This document shows positions 9,192 to 17,869 of a DNA stretch of 62,629 nucleotides, piece after piece. The notes under the pieces were generated by a model that had not been told where the DNA came from, made no database searches, and saw only the letters and a list, made by a program, of their open reading frames with translations. Source of the DNA: Gammaproteobacteria bacterium 39-13 (GTDB lineage: Bacteria > Pseudomonadota > Gammaproteobacteria > Berkiellales > Berkiellaceae). A program made the translations under genes and the position numbers. Position 1 is the stretch's first letter; each line of letters starts with the position of its first letter. Location of the stretch: positions 1 to 62,629 of the forward strand of contig MKTN01000040.1 of NCBI GenBank assembly GCA_001898235.1, written 5' to 3'.

Positions 9192-10451
9192 ATGAACCTT
9201 TCGGAATTAAAAAATAAACCAGCCGCTGAGCTATCTGATATGGCCCTCGCATTAGGGGTCGAAAACGTCGCACGCTTGCGTAAGCAAGATTTAATTTTTG
9301 GGATCTTAAAAGCCCACGCAAAAAGTGGCGAGGACATCTATGGTGATGGTGTACTCGAACTGCTTCAAGATGGCTTTGGGTTCTTGCGTTCTTCACGAAC
9401 CTCTTATTTGCCAGGGCCTGATGATATCTATGTCTCTCCCAGTCAGATTCGACGTTTCGGATTGCGCACCGGCGATACTGTTTCCGGTAAAATTCGTCCT
9501 CCCAAAGACGGCGAGCGTTATTTTGCATTACTGAAAGTTAATGAAATTAATTATGAAAGCCCAGAATTAGGCCGAAATAAGCTGCTTTTCGAAAACCTTA
9601 CTCCTTTACATGCAGAATCTCGATTAAAAATGGAAGTGGGGAATGGCAGCACAGAGGATATTACGGCTCGAATTATTGATTTGGTCTCTCCCATTGGTAA
9701 GGGGCAGCGCGGTTTAATTGTTTCTCCTCCAAAAGCAGGGAAAACAATGATGCTGCAAAATATTGCACATTCGATTACGACAAATCATCCTGAATGTAAA
9801 CTTATCGTCCTTTTGATTGATGAGCGCCCAGAAGAAGTGACAGAAATGGAGCGATCTGTACAAGGCGAAGTGATTGCTAGTACTTTTGACGAACCACCAA
9901 ACCGTCACGTTCAAGTAGCAGAAATGGTGATCGAAAAAGCAAAACGCTTGGTCGAGCATCGAATGGATGTTGTCATCTTATTAGATTCTATTACACGTTT
10001 AGCACGAGCTTATAACACCACCATTCCTCATTCAGGAAAGGTACTCACAGGTGGTGTGGATGCCGCAGCTCTTCAACGTCCTAAACGATTCTTTGGCGCA
10101 GCGAGAAATGTCGAAGAAGGCGGAAGTTTAACCATCATCGCAACAGCCCTTATTGATACGGGCTCAAAAATGGATGAAGTTATTTACGAAGAATTCAAAG
10201 GCACCGGGAATATGGAGCTGCATTTAGACAGACGGATCTCAGAAAAACGTGTGTACCCATCTATCAATATTAATCGTTCCGGTACACGACGTGAAGAAAA
10301 ACTCACTTCCCCTGATGAACTTCAAAAAATGTGGATTCTACGTAAGTTACTACATCCTATGGATGAATTGGCTGCTATTGAATTCCTCATCGAAAGGTTA
10401 AAGAGCTCGATGACAAATGAAGAATTTTTTGAAGCCATGAAACGATCTTAA
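9192..10451 (+). CDS. rho: Transcription termination factor Rho
   Basis: The hexameric RNA-dependent ATPase that ends transcription at Rho-dependent sites. The 419 residues match E. coli Rho. The N-terminal helical domain and cold-shock-like RNA-binding domain (DGFGFLRS, then [19 protein letters not shown]) are followed by the ATPase core. The core has Walker [11 protein letters not shown] at about residue 176, Walker [18 protein letters not shown] and the Q/R loops ([22 protein letters not shown]). All key motifs are intact. It ends in a strong terminator placed directly against ubiD. Confidence 0.98.
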   Translation: MNLSELKNKPAAELSDMALALGVENVARLRKQDLIFGILKAHAKSGEDIYGDGVLELLQDGFGFLRSSRTSYLPGPDDIYVSPSQIRRFGLRTGDTVSGKIRPPKDGERYFALLKVNEINYESPELGRNKLLFENLTPLHAESRLKMEVGNGSTEDITARIIDLVSPIGKGQRGLIVSPPKAGKTMMLQNIAHSITTNHPECKLIVLLIDERPEEVTEMERSVQGEVIASTFDEPPNRHVQVAEMVIEKAKRLVEHRMDVVILLDSITRLARAYNTTIPHSGKVLTGGVDAAALQRPKRFFGAARNVEEGGSLTIIATALIDTGSKMDEVIYEEFKGTGNMELHLDRRISEKRVYPSININRSGTRREEKLTSPDELQKMWILRKLLHPMDELAAIEFLIERLKSSMTNEEFFEAMKRS

Positions 10452-10464
10452 GATAGACAAACAC

Positions 10465-10491
10465 AGCGACGCCTTTGGCGTCGCTTCTTTT
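10465..10491 (+). terminator. Intrinsic terminator of rho
   Basis: AGCGACGCC pairs perfectly with GGCGTCGCT around a TTT loop, followed by TCTTTTAT. The U tract runs directly into the ubiD ATG at 10492, leaving six bases between the stem and the start codon and no visible Shine-Dalgarno outside the hairpin. Confidence 0.9.
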
Positions 10492-11961
10492 ATGAAATAT
10501 ATAGATTTACGCGATTTTCTTACCTTTCTTGAAACGCAAGGCGCATTAAAGCGTGTCTCTTGTGAGATCGATCCCTATTTAGAAATGACAGAAATTTGCG
10601 ATCGTGTTTTAAAATCGAATGGTCCGGCCATTCTTTTTGAATCTCCTAAAAATTCACGTATTCCAGTACTTGCTAATTTATTTGGCACCGTTGAGCGTGT
10701 TGCCCAAGCAATGGGGCGCAATTCCATCGCTGAGCTTCGTGAAATTGGCAAATTCCTGGCTCTACTAAAGGAGCCAGAGCCGCCAAAAGGATTTATGGAT
10801 GCTTTGAAACAACTACCCTTGTACAAACAAATCCTGACAATGGCGCCAGCAAAAGTGGCCAAGGGGAAGGCGGTATGCCAAACGCTTAAGCTTCAAGGCA
10901 ACGAAATAGATTTAGGCATGCTTCCTATTCAAACATGTTGGCCAGATGACGCCGCGCCTTTAATTACATGGGGCTTGGTGGTAACACGAGGTCCTGAAAA
11001 ACCCAGACAAAATCTTGGCATTTATCGCCAACAAGTGATTGATAAAAATAAAGTGATCATGCGATGGCTTGCCCATCGTGGTGGTGCATTAGATTATGCA
11101 AAATGGTGCCAACTTTATCCCGATAAACCATTTCCCATTGCTGTTGCACTTGGCGCAGATCCTGCCACGATTCTTAGCGCGGTGACCCCTATTCCAGACA
11201 GCTTATCAGAATATGCTTTCGCAGGATTGCTACGCGGCACAAAAACATCACTAGTGCCTTGTTTAACAAACGATTTAGAAGTACCTGCAACAGCTGAAAT
11301 CATTTTAGAAGGATATATTTATCCCAATGAAACTGCTTTAGAAGGTCCTTTTGGTGATCATACCGGGTACTATAACGAAGTAGAGCGCTTCCCTGTGATG
11401 ACCATTGAAGCCATCACCATGCGTGATAACCCTATTTACCATAGCACTTATACTGGACGACCTCCTGATGAACCTGCAATATTAGGCGTTGCACTAAATG
11501 AAGTTTTTGTCCCCCTTTTGCAAAAACAATTTCCTGAAATTGTTGATTTTTATTTGCCGCCGGAAGGATGTTCTTATCGAATGGCCGTGGTCACCATTAA
11601 AAAAGAATATCCAGGGCATGCCAAACGTATTATGTTCGGCGTTTGGTCTTTTTTACGTCAATTTATGTATACCAAATTTGTCATTGTGCTTGATGATGAT
11701 ATCGATGCACGAAACTGGCAAGATGTGATCTGGGCAATTACCACTCGAATGGATCCCTCACGAGATACGGTATTGTTAGAGAATACCCCTATAGATTATC
11801 TTGATTTCGCTTCTCCTGTTTCCGGCTTAGGTAGCAAAATGGGACTAGATGCGACCACTAAGTTTGCAGGTGAAACATCCAGAGAATGGGGCCGCGCTAT
11901 TCAACAAGATCCGCTGATCAAAACACGTATAGACGAACTATGGCCTTTGCTTAATTTATGA
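10492..11961 (+). CDS. ubiD: 3-octaprenyl-4-hydroxybenzoate carboxy-lyase
   Basis: Prenylated-FMN-dependent decarboxylase of ubiquinone synthesis. The 489 residues align along their length with E. coli UbiD as I recall it: [14 protein letters not shown] at the start, [49 protein letters not shown] (with the catalytic Glu-rich region) and [17 protein letters not shown] near the end. The start is fixed by this alignment although no ribosome-binding site is visible; the preceding terminator occupies that place. The fre-like gene follows 9 bp later, as in E. coli. Confidence 0.96.
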   Translation: MKYIDLRDFLTFLETQGALKRVSCEIDPYLEMTEICDRVLKSNGPAILFESPKNSRIPVLANLFGTVERVAQAMGRNSIAELREIGKFLALLKEPEPPKGFMDALKQLPLYKQILTMAPAKVAKGKAVCQTLKLQGNEIDLGMLPIQTCWPDDAAPLITWGLVVTRGPEKPRQNLGIYRQQVIDKNKVIMRWLAHRGGALDYAKWCQLYPDKPFPIAVALGADPATILSAVTPIPDSLSEYAFAGLLRGTKTSLVPCLTNDLEVPATAEIILEGYIYPNETALEGPFGDHTGYYNEVERFPVMTIEAITMRDNPIYHSTYTGRPPDEPAILGVALNEVFVPLLQKQFPEIVDFYLPPEGCSYRMAVVTIKKEYPGHAKRIMFGVWSFLRQFMYTKFVIVLDDDIDARNWQDVIWAITTRMDPSRDTVLLENTPIDYLDFASPVSGLGSKMGLDATTKFAGETSREWGRAIQQDPLIKTRIDELWPLLNL

Positions 11962-11970
11962 AAACAACCC

Positions 11971-12678
11971 ATGACTGAATTTACTTATATTTGCACTGAT
12001 ATCAAACACTATAGCCATGATATAAGCTTGCTCAGCCTACACCCGGCAACAGATAAAAAAATAATCTATCGTGCAGGCCAGTATGTTGAAATGGTTATAT
12101 CGAACAACATGATCATACCACTGTCTATTGCTAATATGCCTACAGCTGAGGGACGAATCGAATTTCATCTACGTCATGATCAAAAGCACCCACAAGCACA
12201 GCATGTCATTTCGCAACTTTCTATTAATACGGCGGTACATCTTCGTGGTCCCTTTGGTCGTACGACGTTAGCTAGTGCAGATAGCACCAAGCGTCTTCTC
12301 TTTTTAGCTGGAGGAACAGGTTTCGCACCTATTAAGGCATTGCTCGAAGAAGCATTATTCACCCAACAACAGAATGATCCACTTTACTTATATTGGGGGA
12401 TCCGCAAACCACAAGACAGTTATCAAGAAAAACTATTGCTCGAGTGGCAACAAAAATTTCCTCATTTCCGCTATACGCTCGTATTATCAGAGCCTCAGCA
12501 GTTTCCTCACTGGCAAGGCCCTTCGGGGTTGGTTCATGAATATCTGACGAAAGAACACTCCCACTTGATAGATTATTACATCTACGCAAGCGGACCATAC
12601 GAAATGATAAAAGCAGCGCAAAATCATTTCCGTCAACAAGGATTGGCTGGTAATCAACTCATCTCAGATATGCTTTGA
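11971..12678 (+). CDS. fre: NAD(P)H-flavin reductase (Fre/LuxG family)
   Basis: Reduces free flavins with NAD(P)H. The 235 residues comprise an FAD-binding beta barrel with the RxYS-like motif present as PLSIAN at about residue 50, then the NAD(P)-binding half with GGTGFAPIKALLEEAL and YASGPYEMIKA. No iron-sulfur domain is present. The position directly after ubiD matches the ubiD-fre arrangement of enterics, where Fre supplies reduced FMN for the UbiX/UbiD system. That partnership here is inference. Confidence 0.88.
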   Translation: MTEFTYICTDIKHYSHDISLLSLHPATDKKIIYRAGQYVEMVISNNMIIPLSIANMPTAEGRIEFHLRHDQKHPQAQHVISQLSINTAVHLRGPFGRTTLASADSTKRLLFLAGGTGFAPIKALLEEALFTQQQNDPLYLYWGIRKPQDSYQEKLLLEWQQKFPHFRYTLVLSEPQQFPHWQGPSGLVHEYLTKEHSHLIDYYIYASGPYEMIKAAQNHFRQQGLAGNQLISDML

Positions 12679-13863
12679 TTAGCGTCTTTTATTGCCAGGG
12701 ATCCCATTTCGTTTGGTTGTTACTTTAATTTTACCTGTTGGTACAGAATCCATATCCTGTGCTTGATCATCTAACTCTTCATCGACAACAACAACTTCCT
12801 TGGTTGTTTGCTGTCCTTTTGCCTTCTGCGGCCCTTTCAATGCCAGTTTATGATGTTGATATGATGGTTGCCATCCTTGAGAAAATTCAATCTCACTCAG
12901 AGAAAAAAACAATCTAGCGATATGTAACCGAAATTGAGTGTAATCGCAGAAAAGATGGGCAAAGTCCTCATAATGTCCTAAGCAATAATTATTACGGTAT
13001 TCTGGTAATAAATAATTCTGGCAATATTTCTCTGCCATGTAGCAGATAACAGCGCCACCATCTTTTGAATTAGTTTGTTGTGGAATTTTCACGTTTTTGT
13101 GTGAAAAGGTTAAATCTTTTCTTAAGTCATATAGTTTTTGTACTAGACTCTGCCCCAAAACAAGAAGCGGCTCTTGAAATTGCTGCGAATTATACCCATC
13201 TAGACATTGAATCAGAAAATGATTCCCTTGCTTTTCAATAGCAAGAAAATACCAATGTCTATTATGACAAATTGGCCAAAAGATAAGGTTGGCCTCTTTT
13301 AACCTTTGTCGCTCATCTTTCCATGCCCCTTGAGTTGAGACATTTCTTAGATATAAATTTAAATCAGTCGAGTTTGCGTCTATTGCTATTACTTTCTTAT
13401 CTGCATAGCGTCGCACAAGATCATGCATAAATTTATTGACTAAACTGCTACCAAGCCATGCATCCTGCTGAGTTCTATCTGGATCAAAGGGCGCAAGCAG
13501 CTGTGCTGCCATGTCAGCAATAAATGTTTGTTCGTCTGTTTGTCCACGCATTTTTCGTCTAACTGCTTTAGCAAGTTGAGACTGGCTCATTAAAGTGCGA
13601 TAAGGGAGCACCCTTAAAAGCTGATCTTCTTCTTCATCTACAGGCTGAAAAAGACCCATGACTTCTTGAGATTTATCACCTTGATCTAAATCTATCGCTT
13701 TAAAGATAGGAATAGAAAAGTCTTCCTCTGTATCACTGTTTGAATCTGGTTCCATATCTGAGAGATCACTATCCTCACCAGACTCCGTGCCGGGAGAAGT
13801 GGGAGCTGCTAGTCCAAATGCATTCATTAAACCAGCCAATAAACGAACGGGAAAATCTACCAT
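12679..13863 (-). CDS. Ulp1/SENP-like C48 protease domain protein with catalytic Cys replaced by Gly
   Basis: A 394-residue effector candidate. The N-terminus is acidic and Ser-rich (residues 25-50). A Ulp1-type fold follows: DAWLGSSLVNKFMHDL resembles the WLNDxxIN substrate-channel motif, NRHWYFLAIEKQG carries the catalytic His (H203), CLDGYN the Asp (D222), and IPQQTNSKDGGAVIC the oxyanion Gln (Q263). In active C48 enzymes this last motif is QxNxxDCGxxxC. Here the residue six after the Gln is Gly (G269, codon GGT at 13059-13057), one base change from TGT. The C-terminus is basic (TTKRNGIPGNKRR) and could be a nuclear localisation signal. Eukaryotic enzymes of this fold remove SUMO or NEDD8; this copy is predicted inactive unless the codon is a sequencing error. 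Confidence 0.8.
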   Translation of the reverse strand: MVDFPVRLLAGLMNAFGLAAPTSPGTESGEDSDLSDMEPDSNSDTEEDFSIPIFKAIDLDQGDKSQEVMGLFQPVDEEEDQLLRVLPYRTLMSQSQLAKAVRRKMRGQTDEQTFIADMAAQLLAPFDPDRTQQDAWLGSSLVNKFMHDLVRRYADKKVIAIDANSTDLNLYLRNVSTQGAWKDERQRLKEANLIFWPICHNRHWYFLAIEKQGNHFLIQCLDGYNSQQFQEPLLVLGQSLVQKLYDLRKDLTFSHKNVKIPQQTNSKDGGAVICYMAEKYCQNYLLPEYRNNYCLGHYEDFAHLFCDYTQFRLHIARLFFSLSEIEFSQGWQPSYQHHKLALKGPQKAKGQQTTKEVVVVDEELDDQAQDMDSVPTGKIKVTTKRNGIPGNKRR

Positions 13864-14109
13864 GGCAAATCTCTCACAACCTACTACGCCATTATCTTAG
13901 AGTTAGAAAATATACTGATGGATGTTTTGACTGTCAAGCTATTGCCCCCCTAAAACTATGTCTTAAAGAATGCGTTCTGACTTTTTAAGAATTAAGTTGG
14001 CATCTTAAAGAATAACAATCGTTAACACCAATTCTTTGCATTTTAATTATAGCAGTGCAATGCATTTTTGTTGCGCAAACACATAAAAAATAGCATATTT
14101 AATCAAGAA

Positions 14110-14853
14110 CTACTTCCAATAATTTTCTAAAGTGATCTGTCCTTTTTGCTTAATTCGGTTAATTGTCAAACCTCTTTTTAATAGCAAAGCAACTACCTCA
14201 TCAATCATTTCAGGATTTCCACATAACATCACTTGTGACGTAAGCGCGGATAAAGTTAATTGGGTCAATGCTTCAAGGTTTCCTGAAAGTAGCAATGTCG
14301 TCACGCGTTCGCGATGTGCATGAACAGCATTTTCTCTTGTCACGAGTGGCACCCATAAAAATTGTTGCGGATATTGCTCTTGCCACATTTCAATCAAAGC
14401 TTGATGCGTTAATTCATTTGAGTAACGGACGCTATGCACCAACACAATCTTTTCAAAGCGCGACCATGGTTCTTTGGTTTTAAGTAAAGATAAAAAAGGG
14501 CCTAACCCTGTTCCTGTGGCAATCAACCACAATATTTTTGCCTCGGGGACGTCAGATAATACAAAACGGCCATGCGCTCTTTCTGCAATGCCGATGCTAT
14601 CCCCAATAGATAATTGAGGCAAAAAAGGCGTCAGCTCCCCAGCCTTCACTAAGGTATAATAAAATTCTAAAGTGGGATCATCTGGTGCATTGACTAACGA
14701 ATAAGGTCGAAATAGCTTATAAGTAGGTGCATCAAGGCTTATTTGAATAAATTGGCCTGCTTCAAATGGCAAAATAGATGCCTGAACAAATAAAGAATAT
14801 AAACCTGGAGCCCATTCATGTTGACCGCAGATTTTACCTTCAACCCACTTCAT
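14110..14853 (-). CDS. fpr: Ferredoxin-NADP+ reductase
   Basis: FAD enzyme exchanging electrons between NADPH and ferredoxin or flavodoxin. The 247 residues match bacterial Fpr. Visible motifs are RPYSLVNAP (FAD), GTGLGPFLSLL (NADP pyrophosphate), MLCGNPEMID and the C-terminal aromatic ending ENYWK. Its start codon overlaps the hemY stop by four bases (ATGA), so it is translationally coupled to hemX-hemY. A 7Fe ferredoxin (fdxA) in the same window is a possible partner. Confidence 0.93.
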   Translation of the reverse strand: MKWVEGKICGQHEWAPGLYSLFVQASILPFEAGQFIQISLDAPTYKLFRPYSLVNAPDDPTLEFYYTLVKAGELTPFLPQLSIGDSIGIAERAHGRFVLSDVPEAKILWLIATGTGLGPFLSLLKTKEPWSRFEKIVLVHSVRYSNELTHQALIEMWQEQYPQQFLWVPLVTRENAVHAHRERVTTLLLSGNLEALTQLTLSALTSQVMLCGNPEMIDEVVALLLKRGLTINRIKQKGQITLENYWK

Positions 14854-16070
14854 AACTCATCTTCAGTATATGTTCTAACGGTTTGGTTACTAATCAAAGG
14901 GGTAGCAAGTAAAAGTCCCTTTTTATAATATTGTGCACCTACTTCCGGCTTATTCATTTTTTCTAATAAACTTCCAAGCTGAGCATAAGTTTCAGGATGC
15001 GGCTCTAGGCTAAGGCTTGCTTCCAAATAACGTTGTGCTTTACCCCATAATTGCTGTTGTTCGCATAAACGACCTAAGGTTAGCAATAATCCTGGGCTTT
15101 CAGGATGTTGATTGATCCACGTTTCTGTCATGTTAAGTAATTTTTGTGGTGCAGGATGAGATAAATGCCCATACAAACGGATCAGCTTTTCTTGCCATTC
15201 GTGTTTTAATGCAGAGCGCAGGACGAGTTCAGCCTCGGTTGATTTATCTTTCTTAATGAGCGCTTTAGCATAAAAATAAGCAATATCACCCTTCAATCGT
15301 TGATCTTTAGGGATAGTCTCCCAAAATGCTTCCAGCGTTTCTAGTGAATCACTCTTCTGGACAAGTAATTCACGATACATAATCTGTTCCAATGTTTTAA
15401 ATGTTGAAGCATTCAACACATGATATTGCTTTAATTTAGGTAGTAAAACTTGCAATTTTTCCCATTCTTGGAGCTGGCAATACACTTGCTGAAGCAGTTT
15501 TAATGTACAAGGATGATTTGGCGACTTTTGTTGTATGCGGTTTAACGTCGCAAGACTTTGTTGGTATTGATGATGCCGATACTGTAATTCTGCTTGGGTT
15601 AACAAAACGGCCACTTCGGTTTCTGGCATACTTTTTTGCGCCTGACGAAGATATTCATCACGCTTATCATCTTTCCCTAATTCTTGTGCTGCTTTAGCTG
15701 CAGATAAATAATTTAGCCAAGGCAAAAAACTATTTTCCGCACCATGCAACAATTCTTTCTCTGCGAGAGCCCAATTTCCTTCGGCAAGTGCAACCAGTCC
15801 TTTATTGGTTAATTTTTTAGCACGTCGTTTTCGCCATGAAGTTGAAAAGCTTGCAAGTAACGAGGTGCCATGAAAAATCCCTCTTATAAGCTGAAGAGCA
15901 TAATGCACGATAAGATAAGCAACCACTAAAATCAGAACCGCTAACCATAACGGCATATCAATACGCCAGCCTGCAACGGTCAAAATAAGCATGCCAGGAT
16001 CATGATGTAAACTTAACCCCACTCCCGCTGCTACCGCCAAGGCCAGGAGTGTCACTAGCAGATATTTCAT
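14850..16070 (-). CDS. hemY: HemY protein (TPR membrane protein)
   Basis: 406 residues with two N-terminal transmembrane helices (about 1-24 and 40-65) and a periplasmic or cytosolic tetratricopeptide-like helical region. It is the HemY family linked to haem operons in gammaproteobacteria, not the protoporphyrinogen oxidase also called HemY. It overlaps hemX by four bases upstream and fpr by four bases downstream, giving a coupled hemX-hemY-fpr unit. The precise role of the family is not settled. Confidence 0.92.
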   Translation of the reverse strand: MKYLLVTLLALAVAAGVGLSLHHDPGMLILTVAGWRIDMPLWLAVLILVVAYLIVHYALQLIRGIFHGTSLLASFSTSWRKRRAKKLTNKGLVALAEGNWALAEKELLHGAENSFLPWLNYLSAAKAAQELGKDDKRDEYLRQAQKSMPETEVAVLLTQAELQYRHHQYQQSLATLNRIQQKSPNHPCTLKLLQQVYCQLQEWEKLQVLLPKLKQYHVLNASTFKTLEQIMYRELLVQKSDSLETLEAFWETIPKDQRLKGDIAYFYAKALIKKDKSTEAELVLRSALKHEWQEKLIRLYGHLSHPAPQKLLNMTETWINQHPESPGLLLTLGRLCEQQQLWGKAQRYLEASLSLEPHPETYAQLGSLLEKMNKPEVGAQYYKKGLLLATPLISNQTVRTYTEDEL

Positions 16071-17515
16071 TGGCTTACCCCTTTTGGTGGTGCAGGGGGA
16101 GTAGGTGCCTTTTGTGTCACCTCTATCATCGCTTGAGATAATGCATTTAACGATCCAGAAATGTCAGGAAGCGTCATCTCAATTTGCTGTTGCTCTAATT
16201 GCTTAATTTCATCTAAAACATGCTGTTTAACTGCATCATCAGTAAAATAACGCTGGATCCAAGCTTGAAGCGATTGAAGGCTACGCGCATAGATCTTCGT
16301 ATCACCTTGCAAAACAGCCCATTGTGCCTGCTCGCATATTAATTGTAATGTACGTAAAATTTGTGACTGTTCTTCTTCTGATAAGGCTAAAGGAATGGCA
16401 TTCTCCTCAAGTCGGGTCACCCGAATTAGGCTTTTCAGCTCTTGCCAAGAACGCGCTAACCCTTGACGCCAAGAGGTTGTATCTTCGGTAGTAGTTGTCT
16501 TATCTGCAGAAGTACTGGTAATTCTTTTATAATGAAGCTGATTAAACTCTATTGATAACAACGATAACTGTTCCCATAATGCTTGTCTATTCACAGCAGG
16601 AAAAGCATGCAATTTTGCAATATCTTTCGCCAATGCTTCTCGTACCTTCATAAATGCGGGGTTACCTAAATTTTTCAACTGTTCATCGGCAGCATTTAAT
16701 TGTGCCAAAGCCGTTGTAATATCATGTGCTGTTTTTAATCTTTCATTTGCCATAAAGGCTAAATAATTTGCTTGTGCCAGCACCCAATCGGAATTTCCTG
16801 ACAAATTAACCAAACGCGATTGTGCGCTTTCGATCTCACCTCTAAAATTTTGCAGTGTTTTTATTTCAGCAGATTGACGATTTCGTATTTCATCTACTTG
16901 CGCAAAAGACTTCTTTGCTTGGTCAGTGAGCATTTGCATCGAGGCAAAATCATCTTGTGCTTTGTGTTCAAGTTCATTTACTTGTTGATGCGTAGAGTAG
17001 ACATAAAAACCTAAAGCAATGAGCGCGCTTAAAGTAATTAAATTAAACAAAAATGAACCTCCTCCTGATGAGGGTTTTCCTTCATTTACCATTCCCCCTG
17101 GCGGTACTCCACCTGGAGCCTCATCACCGATAGATTGCTTAGCACCTTCTGCCGGTGCGGAAGTAGAGCTTGCGCTGACATAAGATAATTTTGGCTCGGA
17201 TTCTCCACTCGCAGCTTTTGGGAAAATTGCCTCAGGAATGCGAGGCGAAGGCTCTTTGATCCCTTGTTGCTCAAACGGCGGCTTTATCGCCTCTGCAGAT
17301 GTAGCGTTTGATGTCGGTTGTTTGCTTTGTTGCGATGAACTCCCAATATCTACAGGACTACTGACAATATGTGTTGATTCTCGCGGCAAAATTTCAGGAG
17401 GAACATCTTCAGGCGGCTTCTTTTTCTTGCCGTAATGTGTGACCACAACCTGCCTCGGGGGCGGCGGGCTCTTCTTATCCTTCGGTGAACCGTTATCCTT
17501 TTCATCCGTAGACAT
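16067..17515 (-). CDS. hemX: HemX-like membrane protein
   Basis: 482 residues. A long Pro/Ser/Lys-rich cytoplasmic N-terminal tail (about 160 residues, PPPPRQVVV, EGKPSSGGGS) precedes one transmembrane helix (LITLSALIALGFYVYS, about 162-178). A coiled coil and the HemX domain follow. HemX is usually annotated as a uroporphyrinogen-III C-methyltransferase homologue, but it lacks the methyltransferase fold. The N-terminal tail is longer than in E. coli. It is the first gene of the hemX-hemY-fpr unit and is cut off from hemC-hemD by an inserted effector-like gene. Confidence 0.9.
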   Translation of the reverse strand: MSTDEKDNGSPKDKKSPPPPRQVVVTHYGKKKKPPEDVPPEILPRESTHIVSSPVDIGSSSQQSKQPTSNATSAEAIKPPFEQQGIKEPSPRIPEAIFPKAASGESEPKLSYVSASSTSAPAEGAKQSIGDEAPGGVPPGGMVNEGKPSSGGGSFLFNLITLSALIALGFYVYSTHQQVNELEHKAQDDFASMQMLTDQAKKSFAQVDEIRNRQSAEIKTLQNFRGEIESAQSRLVNLSGNSDWVLAQANYLAFMANERLKTAHDITTALAQLNAADEQLKNLGNPAFMKVREALAKDIAKLHAFPAVNRQALWEQLSLLSIEFNQLHYKRITSTSADKTTTTEDTTSWRQGLARSWQELKSLIRVTRLEENAIPLALSEEEQSQILRTLQLICEQAQWAVLQGDTKIYARSLQSLQAWIQRYFTDDAVKQHVLDEIKQLEQQQIEMTLPDISGSLNALSQAMIEVTQKAPTPPAPPKGVSQ

Positions 17516-17869
17516 TGTTAGATAAATTCCTTTGCTCTTTGATTAAATGACGCTTATGGAAAGCTCATTTATCATAAACATTTTTAAGTATCACATCTAA
17601 TACGATAGGCCACTAGTGACTTTTTATCTACGCAGTTAAAGATAGTCACTTAAAAAGTCTATCTTACAACGTTATTTTAGCGTAAATGATCTTAGTTACT
17701 AAAAAGAACAACAGTGCATGATTTGCAGCGAATCTCAAACAATCTGTGCAAAACCACAGAGTATACCACAATATTGCATATCCCCTTCTTACGGCCTGTG
17801 GCAAAGGTTAAATTTTGAACTTAATCAGAAAGCCAACATTCAAATATGCATTAACCTAAGGAGATATCA
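17516..17869. other. Divergent intergenic region between hemX and the polyproline gene
   Basis: 354 bp without a supported gene. It contains a hairpin at 17641-17663 (GATAG and ACTT pairing with AAGT and CTATC) and a related upstream half (GACTTTTTATCT at 17618-17629). Both could be operators or leader structures for one of the two divergent genes. AAGGAG at 17861-17866 is the ribosome-binding site of the downstream gene. A 77-codon frame at 17718 overlaps the next gene and looks spurious. Confidence 0.5.

Noticed and set aside
9023..9217. 64-codon frame in the rho leader, considered as a RhoL-like leader peptide
   Set aside because: It overlaps the rho start, has no clear ribosome-binding site and no resemblance to known rho leaders.
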